Positions 25,001-37,710 of a DNA stretch of 64,000 nt are shown here, piece by piece (position 1 is the stretch's first letter; the number at the start of each line of letters is the position of its first letter). The notes under the pieces were generated by a model. It was not told the origin of the DNA. It did no database searches and saw only the letters and a list, made by a program, of their open reading frames with translations. Source of the DNA: Microplitis mediator (lineage: Eukaryota > Arthropoda > Insecta > Hymenoptera > Braconidae); assembly GCF_029852145.1 (NCBI RefSeq), contig NC_079969.1, forward strand, positions 22,684,459 through 22,748,458. The letters run 5' to 3'. Made by a program: the position numbers and the translations under genes.

Positions 25001-28000
25001 ATAATTAAATTTCCTTCATTTTGGGTAAGAACAAAATGTGTAAATGGTATAACCACGTACTATAAGTAAAAAATTTGTAGACCCCTGATGGTATTGTCAA
25101 AATGCTCCATTGGCAAGTGCTCCTGAAGCTTGAAGCTTATGGTAAAATGAATCTCAAGATAGGTTTTAAATTATCTCCTCATCATTTAAAGCCTGAGGGA
25201 TTTGAAAAAATGAATGTATTGCTTGCAACACAGGTATATTTGACATTGTTATCTTTATATTGTTATGTTTCATTTATATTTTATATGATCAATATTATTA
25301 ATTAACTTTAACATTAAAAATTTTCAAGCAATGTATCGTAATATTTAATTTGTAGTTATTCGCACGTCAGTTAAGAGTAGCAATGTCATTATACAAAAAT
25401 GACTGTTATGAACTCCACGACTGTGAACCGACAATTGCTTTTATGGAGAAGGTTGATAATTTAATTAAAGCTATGAGCTCCCGAACATCAGAAACTGCTT
25501 TACGACGAGATGCTAATTGCCCTATGAGAAAGGTAATTAAATTAATATTAAGATTATTTTTAGTAACTCCATAATTGCAGTCCATCACATGAAAATACTA
25601 AGGCTGAATCGTAATAAAAAAATTACAAAACTGCAGTGAATTAAGTGTAAGTAATAACAAAAAATATCTATGTCACGATCATAAACCTGGATCCTAATAC
25701 ATGCTATTATACTACTCATACATAAATTTATGCATTAAATTATTGTTTGAATCGGGACTTTGTTATTCCAGTCATATGGCTTAATATACAATCTGTAATT
25801 TACTATTCACATAACAAAACATGTCTTTTTCTTCTTTGTTATAAATCAATAAAAATGTTTTTTATTGATTAATTATTAATTGATTTATTTAATTGATAGG
25901 CCATCATACACTTTGACAAATATCTTCGTGATTGGGAAAAAAAAGCAAATGAAGAGAAAACAAAGGAAAAAATTAACAAAAAAAAGAAGTCTAATGAGGA
26001 TGATACATTTGATGAAGTAGAAGAAAATTTTCATTTTCCTGTTACGACTAGTACGTTAACTGGATTTAAAGTTACACTCGGAACTACTCTAGAATTATCA
26101 GAATTTTTGTATGATAAGTGTAATTATAATTACCTTATGACATCACGCCTGAATCAAGATGCTCTTGAGGTGAGATTTAAAAATATTAATTTATTTAATG
26201 ATCATTTTTTCTTTTTAGTAAATATCTTTGCAGTAAAAAAAAATCATTGCTATCATTCCTATAATAATAATTACTATTGTTATAACTTTATGATCATTAA
26301 TGTTAATATTGCTGTCAATGTCAACTTAATATTTTTGAGTTGTTTTTTTTTTTTTCACTACAGAAATTCTTTGGAATCATGAGGTCTGCTTGTGGTTGTA
26401 ACGACCACCCGGACCCAATTCTTTTTGGTCAAGTTTTTCGCTTACTGTGTAGTTATTCATTAGCTACACCACCAAGGGGCTCTAACGTAACTGGGGGTGA
26501 ATTATTAAGATCGCTTATGCATACGCAAGAATCATTAGCTGCATCTAATAATGATAAAAAAAATTGGCTTGGAAAAATCGATTCTATTGTCGAAAAAGGT
26601 ATTGATAATGATGATCAAAACTTCTGTGACAAGAATCTTAATGACAGACATTTACCTTTCGAGCACTGGGTGGATGAATCAAGTAGTGAAAGTGATGCTA
26701 GTAATGAAGTTTCTGACATTTGTACTGATCGTATTAATTGTAGTAATGTAGCTGAAAATTACGAAAACCATAATAGCGCTGATAACATTGACAATAATAA
26801 TAATGATAATAATAGTCATTGTAATGATTATGAGAATTTTAATGAAAGAAAGGACGATCATATAATTTTAGATCATGACTATGATATAACTCAAACAACT
26901 GATTATGTGGTTTCATATATTGCTGGATTTATGGCAAGAAAACTAAATCGTTTCACTAAATGTTCGAGCTGTGCTAAAATGTTGACTTCCTCAAATTCAA
27001 CAGAACGTGATAAATTGATAGAGAAGATGAGTGATGGCAATTTAATTTATCCTAGTGAAGCTTTATTTTTACTAATTAGACAGTTAGAAAGTCAAGTTTT
27101 AATTGTAGTGGGGACAAAGAATTTTACATCCAGTACAATGTTTCAAATTTTGGACAAAGTTTCTCAGATTGACAATTTATCTCTTCTCGGGTGCAAAGAA
27201 CATCGCAAACAATTTACAATGAAGATTATTAATAACTTCATTGTTATGAGAGGCCATTTTTTAACGGATTTTTTTAACAGAAATGTTAATAATCGTCAAA
27301 TAATGACAAAGCGTATGCGTAAATTTGCTAAAAAATAAAAGATGTAAATTTTACTACGCTTTATTTTTGTTGTATTCATTTAATAAAAATACATTTAGTG
27401 GTTCATAGTTATAATAAACAATTGTTTAATTGTTATAATATTTGTGTAATTTGCTATATGTCATTAAAGTTTGGATTTTTATTTTTATGATAATAAATTT
27501 TTTATTTAAAAGTTATTTTTTATTTTTGCGGGATAATCAGAAATTTTTGAGAAGGTGCATGAAGAGATGTTGAGAATTTGCAAATGTATTTTTTTACAAA
27601 ATACAATTATTGTAAGTTTCATACATAATTACTCTTAAAAATTTTATGACACTGAAGTTGAGAGACATTAGAAAAATTTTTATTTCAGATAAATAGTTGC
27701 GAGAAAATTTTAAAAAGTTTCACATGTGGAAATTGGAGAAATTATCTGAAATTTTTTTTTTTTTCATGCTAATTTATTTCTGTAATAAAACAAATATATA
27801 GCTAGTCGTTGGCTGATTTCGGTGTCATAAAATGTATTTATTCTATTAATGCATACTCAATTTTTGTTTTGAAAAATATATATTTGAATTTTTTTTATTC
27901 ATTTAAAATATTTTACGTATAGTTATAGGATTTGTTTACATTTTAAATCTAAGGGGACCTCCGCAACGACAGCGCGCTCTGCCGTCTATATCCAGTTTTC

Positions 28001-28050
28001 AGGTCACGAGCTTAACATTGCGATTGTTCTCCTTATATCTAGCCTTCGTG
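22029..28050 (+). mobile_element. Complete P-type (THAP/DDE) DNA transposon
   Basis: The 6,022-bp element begins CACGAAGGCTAGATATAAGG and ends with its inverse. The terminal inverted repeats cover 30 bp with a single mismatch (position 26). Both sides are flanked by the identical 8-bp duplication ATATTTAA (22021-22028 and 28051-28058). Drosophila P elements also have about 31-bp repeats beginning CA and containing ATAAGG, and make 8-bp duplications. The element carries one intact spliced transposase gene with AATAAA at 27382-27387. About 250 bp of 5' and 700 bp of 3' noncoding sequence complete it. Identical target duplications and near-identical ends indicate recent insertion. Confidence 0.95.
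22285..27338 (+). CDS. P-element transposase (THAP9-like)
   Basis: Twelve exons: 22285-22392, 22530-22769, 22866-22994, 23074-23280, 23360-23490, 23679-23898, 23973-24348, 24564-25024, 25081-25233, 25356-25532, 25900-26169, 26364-27338. They join without stop or frame break into 1,148 residues. The N terminus is a THAP zinc finger that binds DNA: C5-x4-C10, C59-x2-H62, and AIPTI at residues 95-99 as the AVPTIF-type box. A basic leucine-rich helix (about residues 320-345) may dimerise. The RNase-H-like transposase core has D476 in LLIDEVAL, D569 in CVTTDAAQWN and E824 in NQDALEKFFG, aligned by motif with the DDE residues of P transposase and THAP9; the GTP-binding insertion lies between. The C-terminal tail has an Asn-rich stretch. 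The exon 6 acceptor (before 23679) has a poor pyrimidine tract and is the least certain junction. Confidence 0.92.
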
Positions 28051-28058
28051 ATATTTAA

Positions 28059-29779
28059 AACGCATTAAGTTACTCGGCTATTCTCGATTGAGTTCGGATA
28101 CTTCCGTTTAAAAAAACTCAACTCGTATGGTTAAATAATAAAAACTCTAGGCGATTGTATAGTTGTCAGTAAAAGGGAACTCGCATGCATATAAAATTTT
28201 TTATGGTTTTCAATCATTTGATTATGAAATCAAAAATAGTTTTTTAAATTTCATTACGTTATATTACCGCTCGACTCACAATAAATTTGATATACATCGG
28301 ATTAATCGCTTATCGCAGCAGTGTTGGGCCCTGCAGTCTAACATGCGATAAAATTTTTTCATTGGTACGGGATTCACTGGAAGTATATATGTACATAAAT
28401 AGCATAAAAAATACCATTGACTGTACTACGTATTCTCGAGTATTAAGTTTCTGCTCCGACTATCAGCCACCAGTTATACTTTAAGCGTCGATTAAAATAA
28501 TTGTTATTGTTTATAGTGCCCTGAGGCATTGGCGCGACGAATCTAAATATAAAAAAAAAATCAAATTTTTTTACAGCGTTTTGATTTAATATTTATTCAA
28601 AATTACTAAAATAATTTACAGATGTCTTTTGTTGATATATTTATTCTTAGGGTTAATATTTTAACAATTGAGAAAATCTCTTCTGTATACAAAAAAAAAC
28701 TATTTTTCTCGGTGTACTCGAATAAAAAGTCAACGTTTCATATAAAATAAAAAAATGTTATTTTTTTTTTAAATTACTTCGACTGTATCACTGTTAGAAA
28801 TTTCTATTGTAAATTTACGAGAAATGGATTGGAATTTTTTATCCAAACCTTTTTTGCCATTAAATTTCCCATACAATTGACTATCAAAATTCAAGACCGA
28901 CCATCTTAAATTTAAGTCAAGATTTGGGAATTCAATACCTTAAGACTTAAAATTCCAAACCGTGATTGAAAATTCATATCCTAGAGACTTTGAATTTAAG
29001 AAGCCAACGACTTAAAATTTAAAATCGTGATTGAAATTTCAAAACCTAGAATACTAAAATTAATAATGCAGTGAGTATATATAATATATATAGTAAATGG
29101 TAATAATTACAGAACCAATAACACATAAAATAATGTTTTTATTTTAACTTTGAAATCCAAAATTATGGGTTAAAATAAAAAAAAAATCCAGCATTAAATA
29201 TTTTATAATGAAATCTCAAAAATATATTTTGTCCTACATCATATGAATTCACATAAAGATTTTTAATTACCGATGTTTTCGTTCAATACTGATGATGAGA
29301 GCTAGAAAAATAACTATTTTTTTTATTTAATTACTTAAAATGATCGTAAAATAATCGGTCACAATTATAACTTATATGGGTTTTATAGCAATTTGTCAAA
29401 AAAAAATCTATTTTTTTCATCGTTATTTTTAATGAGTTTAATATTTTTAATTTTAAAAGTGATACGAGATTCCTGAGGTAAGACGGACCCCCAATATAAT
29501 TTTGGAAAAAACAAAAAAATTGTTTTATCCATAATCTAGATTGATGAGTTTGATGTAATTTACGAATTTCCACCTCAAAGAAAATCTTTGTGGTTACCCA
29601 GTGAACACACCAACGTAACAGTGATATCACATCTAGAGAACATGTTACGTAACAAATTCAACGTAAATTTTACATTCTGATATAAATTGTAATGTAAATG
29701 GTACGTCAAATTTGTGACGTAATTGACGTCCACATTACATGTGATTTGAGGCTTTCTTATTTACTTTCCAAGGTGTGTA
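28059..29779. other. Spacer, no gene recognised
   Basis: AT-rich with short frames only. The last 140 bases resemble one half of the palindromic AGTATATTACACACC family seen at 48.2-48.6 kb. Confidence 0.45.
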
Positions 29780-31110
29780 ATATATCGCGTGCTTAAAGGT
29801 AAAAGGGCTTATAACAATTTATGCGCCCTTTTACCTTTGCAAAGGTAAAAGGGCGCATACTTTTTTTTTTTATTGCCAATCGAGTAGTAGACACATTCTA
29901 CGCTTAAAATTGAAAGGTAAAAGGGCGTATGTCTTTAATTATACGCCCTTTTACTTTTAAGAATTCGAAATTTTGGTGATCTAAAAGTAAAAGGGCGTAT
30001 CCTGTTTTTTCGATTTAGTATCAGTTATAGGTCAGAGTAAGAAAAAAAAATGTCACTCCAATCAAAATTACCACTCCACAATTTAATTTATAAGAACAAA
30101 TATTTATTCAAGTGAAAAAACGAATGAAAAATGAAGGAAAAATAAATTCATCAGGGTATTGGTCCTATGCCATCGCCATCGTCAGGATCAACTGTACCTA
30201 AGATTATAAAAAAAAAGATTTGTTATTTTTTTTTTTAGAACATAACTCGATAATAATAAAAAAATTTATAAACTATTATCATCGCTGAAAATTGGACTTT
30301 GATAATACCGATGAAAAAAAAAAAAAAAAAAAATGAAACCTTGATTGAAAAATGAAAAAATGCACCTTTGAAAAATTAAAAAATCTAAAAGTACATTTAA
30401 TTAATTTGGTTAAATCAATTTTCACTGCACTCATAGAATTTAAAATTTTTTAAATGCATTTTTTTCATTCTCGAATTATACATATTTTTTACATCAATTG
30501 CTGAATTAAAAAAAATATAACAAACTTAAGATTCGATCAAAATTAAATAAAGAAATTTGGTTTTTTACTTAAATAAATATTTGTTCATATCAATTAAGTA
30601 ATGGAGTGATAATTTTCATTACCCTTGTAATTTTTTCTCTTACTCTGACCTATAATTGATAACAACCGAAAAAACAGGATACGCCCTTATGACTTTAAAA
30701 AAATTTTTTCTTAAAACCAAAAGAGCGTATAACAAAAAAAATTTTTTTTTTGTTTTTTCCATAGATTTTAATGTTTTCTACATTTTTACATTGATTGGAT
30801 CGAAAAAATTTTTTTTTATACGCCCTTTTGGTTCTAGTAACGCGTTATTTAACATTTGGTATAAAAAATACGATTTTTTTTTATGCGCCCTTTTACCTTT
30901 AAGTAGTACTTTTCTTAAAGGTGAAAGGGCGTATGTCTTGAGATACGCCCTTTCACCTTTAGGATACCAACTTTTTTTTTTTCACAGATTTTTACGTTTC
31001 AGACAATTTCAAACCGAATGGCAAAAAAAAATTTTTTTATACGCCCTTTCACCACAAATCCCCATTAACCCTTAGCTATAAGCCCTTTTACCTTTAAGCA
31101 CGCGATATAT
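29780..31110. mobile_element. 1.33-kb foldback element with AAAGGTAAAAGGGC arrays
   Basis: Ends ATATATCGCGTGCTTAAAGG are inverted repeats. About fourteen copies, both orientations, of GGTAAAAGGGCGTAT-like motif lie in the arms (29807-29995 and 30679-31090), and the arms continue pairing to about 30115 and 30560. The single-copy centre carries an exon-like segment (next entry). The long plus-strand frame at 30656-31075 is repeat translation. Confidence 0.75.
30151..30197 (-). other. Exon-like fragment in transposon core
   Basis: On the minus strand a pyrimidine/AT stretch ending TCTTAG precedes an open frame reading TVDPDDGDGIGPIP then TGA, with a less AT-biased composition than the surroundings. 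It resembles the last exon of a captured gene. No donor exon was found. Weak evidence. Confidence 0.3.
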
Positions 31111-31649
31111 AATTAAGTTCATATGGAAAATGAAAGTCGTTTCTTGTCAAAATTATTATTTTGTGAGTGCGAGTAGAGGCTCTCCTGTTAAGAGTAAATA
31201 TTTTTTTTAAATATTGATACATCATTAGAGGTTTGTTTAATAAGCGTTAAGCTAAAGTAAAAAAAAAATTTTAATCAATTTTTAAAAGCTGGTATTGTAG
31301 AGAAAGATCATCTGCCCCGAAATATAAGTTTATTTTGTCACATAAATTGATATGAATAATCAACGATTCATTCAAAAATATAATTAAAATTAAAAGATGC
31401 AGATATTTCAAAATTTTTATTTATAGTCTTTTGGAGATGGTCCGTCGTGCCCCGATTTTTTTTCTTAAAGTATCGTAAAACTATGACGAATTTGTCCGAA
31501 ATAGATCGAAACAACTTGTATCCGTTCATTAGAGGGGATCCGGTATCCCCTCCCTGTATTTGATAACGATGAGACAATAAAACTCCGAAATCAGTAATTG
31601 CTTCAGTTTAAAGAGTAAAAAAAATAATATTGAATGTCAAAAAACAAAA
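31111..31649. other. 5' flank of the DUF4803-like gene
   Basis: No gene or element recognised; probable promoter and 5' UTR. Confidence 0.4.
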
Positions 31650-34600
31650 ATGATTAAAAAATATCGATCGTTTGATGTAAAAAGATGCTTATTATTGATA
31701 TTAATGGTCAATGTAACCACCGATGTGAATTTAGGGAAAGTTAATGCAGAAAGAAGAACACCTCGGATAACATTCAGAGATACTTTACATTCTATACCAC
31801 GTGAATACATACGAGTAATATCTGTTACCAAACATATGGGAAAAATATTTGGGGGAATAATAAATTTACCTCGTGACAACAGAGATGGTGAAGAAATAAA
31901 AAATAATTTGATAACAACACTCGATTATCTTTACAATGGATTTAATTTTCTCGATAACATTACTAAAAGTAATAATGCTAATTTAAATTTAATGAATCGA
32001 TTATTATTGGCATCGAAATATAATCGGATAACTTTTGGCTTCTACAAAGCTATTACTAATATTGAAACGATATTCAACGATCGATTTGTTAATATTATAA
32101 AATATTATAAAGGTGATGATAATAAAGAGATCAATGATTTTTTCAATGAAACAATTTTCAATGTAGATTTTCGTAACAGTATAAGTCTGACAGATTTTTG
32201 CCACTCACCGAAGGAAGTCGATGCGGTGAAGAATAAAACAATTACTAAAAATATATTTCAGATGTATTTTGAGACTTTGCAGGATGAAGTAAGTGGATTT
32301 TATAAAATTAATATTGATAATAATTGATACAACGATACGTTTATATTCTACATGGAAAGAAAATTATGGGAACTTTTGCTATGCATTATGGGAATAGTTC
32401 CCATAATGGTATAGGGATTCCACCCATACTGTTATAGGAATGGTTCCTATAATATATGGGAATAGTTTCCATAATAGTATGGGAATAATTTCCATGCCAT
32501 ATGGGAACCATTCCCATCATATCATAAAAATTTTTTCTTCAAAATAGTGTAAAAATTTCCCTCATAATATGGAGAGATTCAAATGAAGCTTCTTCGACGC
32601 TAAATTTGTTGAAAAAAAATAAATTTTGTTAAAAATTTTAATGTTTTTGCCAAATACGAATTTTTTTTTCAATGTTTGAATTTTTGTTTTTATATTTAAT
32701 AATATTTCTGTGTATTGTATTAGAAGTGATAACTACACTTTTCTTTATAAATTAATTTTTTCATGATTGTAAAATATTAACTTAAAAACTACATTAAATA
32801 TTTAGTTTGCTGGATCGGGATGGTGAAAGAAATAAGAAGTCACTGATTTGGTGTATTGTCCATATTTAATAAAAATAAATCACAGATAATAGCGTAGAGT
32901 ACAAGAGTCGATCACGAGTTCATATTAGAGCACTTATTGAACATTATTCGATTGCATTTGAGTTTAATTGAGTTTTATATTAATTGCATGGCACCGTACA
33001 CATGAACATTATATTATATACATATAGAGCGTAGTTGAAGATCGAGTTTGTTGAGTTTAATGAATACGAGTTTATAAATTTACACGGCACCATACACGTG
33101 AATTAATTTATACAAAAGAGCGCAATAAAGAGTAAATTATGAACAATTAATGATTTACAAATATCATCAATAGTTCGAGTATACATTTTTGTCACAATTA
33201 ATTTTGATACGCGACATTGAGAACGAGTAAGAGCCGAGTATGAACTTAATAGATGCTTAGCGAGCCGAGACTGAACGTATAATGATTACTTTGCAGTCAC
33301 AAATAAAATTTGATATTGATTTTGAGATTAAGTATGACTGGATGACTGAATGATGACGTCAGTCATACCAGTTGACATCGAGTACGAGTAAATAATTAAG
33401 CAATGAGTAATAAAGTAAATTGTAAATTGCAATAATTATTTGTGGCTGCAAAGTCACGTGATGGCGAGTATGTGAATGAATATAGCCCGCACGTTAGTTT
33501 AACACGCGGTCACCACAGCAATGAGCACAGAGTTTATATATGAAAAACCGGATATAATTGAAGAATATAGATGATAACAAATACATGGTGTATCAGCGAG
33601 TTACAATTAGAATGATGTACTTGATAGTGTAGAGTAATTAACACGATGTAATTGAATTACAATAAAAACTGGTAGCACGTGGTGTTCTATCACAAGTGTT
33701 GTAGAGTAATGCCAGTTGCCGCGTAGCTGGCTATCGAGTTGAAATTCCGAGTATCAGAGGGCGCGTCGATAGCAGCACCTCTGGTATAGTAGAGCGTAGA
33801 GTTGTCAAGTGTTCTGGCGCGAACATTTGAAATTTACGCAACAATGATAGTATGGGAATCATTCCCATGATGGTATAAAAACTATTCCAATAGCATTATG
33901 GGAACCATTCCTATAATATTATAGCAATAGTTCCCATGCTATTATAGCAACCATTCCTATAATTATAGGAACTATCCCTATAATTATGGGAAACATTACA
34001 AATGAATCCAAAGATTACCAGTTTTGATGAAGAAAGTTTTTATAATTCACGTTGCGGTTTATTTGCGAAATAATTATGAATTTTTGGTTTAAATTTTCAT
34101 AAAATTTCAGTTTAATGTGTATGAAGTTTGCGATATCTCCATTATCAAGTTGATAATTGATTTGTACGAACGAGTATTAATTGATATTCTCAAAGGATAT
34201 ACAATGATAATAGCTGGTTGGGAACTTTTCCGTGTGAAGCAGTTAGGTTTTGGTATGTATTCTATTTATTTATTAATGATCTATAATACCGTAACATTTA
34301 TCTGAAAGAGGCCAGACTTGATGAGATGCTGAAGAGTAAAGCATACATTGAGAAAAGGACAAATATTTCAACAAAGTGGGAGAATTTTTTTCTCGATACA
34401 TAGGTCCTTTTTAAGACGTAAATTCGATAGGTTGGTTTTTTTGGCTCACCCTAATATATATTTATATATTTTTTAGCTGTACAAGAAATCCAAAATTCAT
34501 ATTTTGATAAATATATGAATGCAACAAAGAATGTACTATATTCTGCAAATAAACTTAATTACTTGATAACTTTACATCATAAAACATATAAAAGATGTGA

Positions 34601-37600
34601 TCCAGGTTATTGGAATGAAGGTACTCATAGCTTACTATAATAAGTATTATTTCTAGTGAATTGAAAATTTTTAAATCATCATTTTATTAACTAATAACGT
34701 ACCTCAACAGGAAGGAATTATATTCGCGTTAAAAATTACGTGTCGGACCGTACAGGATTTATAGCAAAAAATAATCGCGATTTCAAACCACTGAAAGATA
34801 AAGTGCCAGAATATGAATGCGACAGTTTTTCTTTGCATTCTAATTTTAAATCCGAATCTATTGATACCATGAGATGCCCAGAAGTATAAATACATATTTT
34901 ATAGGGGAGGGAGGGGCAAAAGGGGGTACTTAAGGAAATACCAAGTTTTCGAGGACTCAAATACGCTAAATCTTTTTTTTTTTTTAATGATATTCAAAGT
35001 AAATAGAAGAAATTTTCAGTTGCCGTTGAAAAAAAAAATTTTTCATTTCTGCGGGCAAAGTGGGGTACCCCCTAAAAAAAGCAAAAAAATAAAATTTCTG
35101 GATTTTAAACGAATTTGATTAAGTTGAATTTTTTCTTAAGTAATTTAAATGAAGAAAAATTATATTTTACATATTTATCGGATACAAAAGAAGAAAAAAA
35201 AATTTTAATAGTTTTTATCATAAAACAAACGTCATTAATATTTTTCAACTGACAATTGATTTTTGAAAAAGTTTATCGAAAAACATTCAAAGTAACGCTT
35301 AATTATATTTATAGAAATGATTTTGGAATGTTTAAAAACCATTTAAAATATAAAATTTTTTTTTATCAAATTTTGGAGGTACCCCGTTTTGCCTACCCTA
35401 CCCCCTTTTGCCCCCCTTCCCCTATTATTTATGTATGCAGATAAAATGATAAATTGAATATTAAACTTCGTTAATAAATAAATTATAGATTTTCGAAATA
35501 AATCCTCCGGATGATTCAATTTGTCCATACGCAATAGAAGATGAATTCATAAATTCTGAGCAGAATTATTCAAATTGGAATGTAGCATGTTATCAAAAAA
35601 CATCATATTCCACTATTCTTAAAACATTTTGCTACTGTGATAAACATTCTGATAAAGAGTTTAGCATTCGTAGCTTGAGTTTAAGAGAACATTACACTGA
35701 TAGCGCTGATAGTCGGTAATGAAAAACTTTTAAAAAATTAATTCAAAATTACCCTGATAGCCGAGCTGGCGACAACTTACTGCAACTAGTCACCAAGTTG
35801 GCCGCAAAAATTGGCAATTCCATAAGTTGACGGCGACTAGTCGCTAACTTTCTGAGAAAGTTGGCTTTCCATGAGTTGTCGGAAAGTTGCCTTCAATTAT
35901 CTCAGAAAATTCGTGACAGCTTACGGCAGTAGATTGTCGCCAACTTTATGGAAAAGTTGGCAACAACTTGTAGTCAACAGTTACAAAAGCTGGAAGTTGT
36001 CGTCAACTTGATCGCAACTAATTCACATCAACTTCCTGACCAGAAAGTTTTGCTATCCGGGTAAGTATTACCTGCCAAATAATGATTTACTAATTATCGT
36101 ATTATTTTTATCAGCGTCGTTACTGGGATTAGATTTGCTGTTAAGAACAATGTAATATCAATAGAAATCCAGGAAGGCAAGTTAGTTAATGGTAATGTGG
36201 ATCCAAATACTGTTCGATGGATCACAGACGATGGTATCCGACCTCCGAAAGGTCCTGATGTGATCAAGCTCGGTTATAGAACTAAATCATTCAATCTAGA
36301 TGACATTGAATTACCAGATGGATATTTTGTTACGGGTTGTGTATTGTTTTAAATTTTGAAATTTATTTTGTAAGGTAAGAGACTCATCCCTGATTGCCAA
36401 AGTTTCTGATCAGAAAGTTGGTGTACATGAGTTGCGACCAACTTGACGACAAGTTGTCGACAACTTTCAGTTTGTGTAACTGTTGGCTACAAGTTGCTCA
36501 GAAACTTGCCCTGATCAAACAACTGAATTCGATCGAATTAAACAGAATTAAATTTTTAATTCTATTTAATTCAGATAAATTCTGTTAATTCGGTACCTAA
36601 CGTAAAAATGAATTTTGTCTAATTCGGCAGGAAAACCAGAATTTGTCCAAATTAAAACGAATTTAAATAATTCTATTTGGTTTAATTCTGATTAATTCGA
36701 AAACAATTCTCCAATTTATGGTTCTGAAATTTTTCAATCGGTTTTATTCTGTTTAATTCAAATTCAAATTTTCAATTCAGTTGAATTCTGTTTTGCAGAA
36801 TTCGAACGAATATAACAGAATTAAAATTTTTAATTCGGTCGAATTCAGTTGTTTAATCAGGGTGACGACAATCTACTGCCGCAACCTGTCGCCAAGTTTC
36901 TGAGCAACTTGTAGTCAACAGTTACACAAACTGAAAGTTGTTGACACGTTTCTCGGAAAATTGCCGTCAACTTATGGAAGTGCTAATTTTTGCAGCCAAC
37001 TTGGCGATAGGTTGCGGCAGTAGATGGTCGCCAGTTTGCCGCCAACTTGGCTATCAGGGATTACCCATAACAATTATAAAAACGTAGTAATCAACTAATG
37101 GTACGATCGGGTTTAGGGTCTTCTATCTTCACTTAAAATATATTTGTCTGTTATTATTTATATTTGTGGTATACGCATATATAGGTGTTAAATTTCAATG
37201 GCTCGATAACAATCACATATCCTTGGTAGTGAGAGGAACGGGAATGTGGGAGGACTATGAATCTTGGTCGTCTTCACATCATAAATTTTTCTATCCTGTC
37301 ACCGCACCCGAAGATCCCAGGTGGGAAAAAACGAGTTTTTTTTTCGAATACTACTTCGATGTTGCTAAGTAAATATAATTATTTCTTTATTTATTTATAG
37401 AGAAAAAATAGAAATTAAGGATTATAAAAACTCTGCTGAGTTAATTATTCAAAATGTTGTGCTGAGTCATTCAGGATGGAATTATGTTGACTTATCTGTT
37501 GGATTGTTATCATCGCAATACAACAATTTGCCAGTAATTCCGTTTTTTGATTCACAAAGTGTCGTATCTGATCCGCCGTCTCCACTTGGTGGGGTGGGAT

Positions 37601-37710
37601 TGACTTACAAAGGACAACCTGGTTATGGTGGATTTATTGCTTTTCAAATAATTGCATCTAAATATACACATGATTTTTATTCAGAGATGACCTACTTCAA
37701 TAAATTTTAA
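31650..37710 (+). CDS. Secreted DUF4803-like protein
   Basis: Eight exons: 31650-32288, 34111-34252, 34477-34620, 34711-34883, 35489-35715, 36115-36335, 37185-37320, 37401-37710; phases all close, giving 663 residues. The N terminus (about residues 12-33, CLLLILMVNVTTDVNLGKVNA) is a signal peptide candidate. The middle is helical and has several cysteines; the C-terminal half has two repeated beta-type blocks opening VVTGIRFAVKNNVI and FVTGVKFQWLDNNHI, then PLGGVGLTYKGQPGYGGFIA near the end. These match my memory of the insect DUF4803 family, whose function is unknown. Intron 1 (1.8 kb) and introns 4-6 are filled by MITEs. An extracellular role is inferred from the signal peptide. Family name is moderate confidence, gene structure is high. 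Confidence 0.75.
32345..34000. mobile_element. TTATGGGAACT-family MITE split by ~1.2-kb insertion
   Basis: The halves 32352-32560 and about 33845-33995 show the family's ATGGGAAT/ATTCCCAT dyads and open ATGGAAAGAAAATTATGGG. Between them lies unclassified, less AT-rich DNA (about 32600-33840) that could be a solo LTR-like insertion; I could not fix its ends. All in intron 1 of the DUF4803-like gene. Confidence 0.55.
34903..35423. mobile_element. GGGGAGGGAGGGGCA MITE
   Basis: TAGGGGAGGGAGGGGCAAAA and the inverse TTTTGCCCCCCTTCCCCTA bound about 520 bp in intron 4 of the DUF4803-like gene. End sequence is related to the 736-bp elements at 46046 and 61886. Confidence 0.7.
35752..36061. mobile_element. 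CAAGTTGGC-family MITE
   Basis: Starts CCCTGATAGCCGAGCTGGCG and ends GTTTTGCTATCCGGG, with internal TTGNCGNCAACTT repeats. Intron 5 of the DUF4803-like gene. Confidence 0.65.
36388..37060. mobile_element. CAAGTTGGC-family MITE with nested GAATTC-rich MITE
   Basis: Outer ends CCCTGATTGCCAAAG and CTTGGCTATCAGGG. Nested at 36509-36862 is a second element with ends CCCTGATCAAACAACTGAATT and inverse, built of AATTCTGTTTAATTC-like repeats. Intron 6 of the DUF4803-like gene. Confidence 0.7.

Noticed and set aside
30656..31075. 139-residue plus-strand frame
   Set aside because: Lies across the inverted repeat arm of a foldback element; the peptide follows the repeat motifs.
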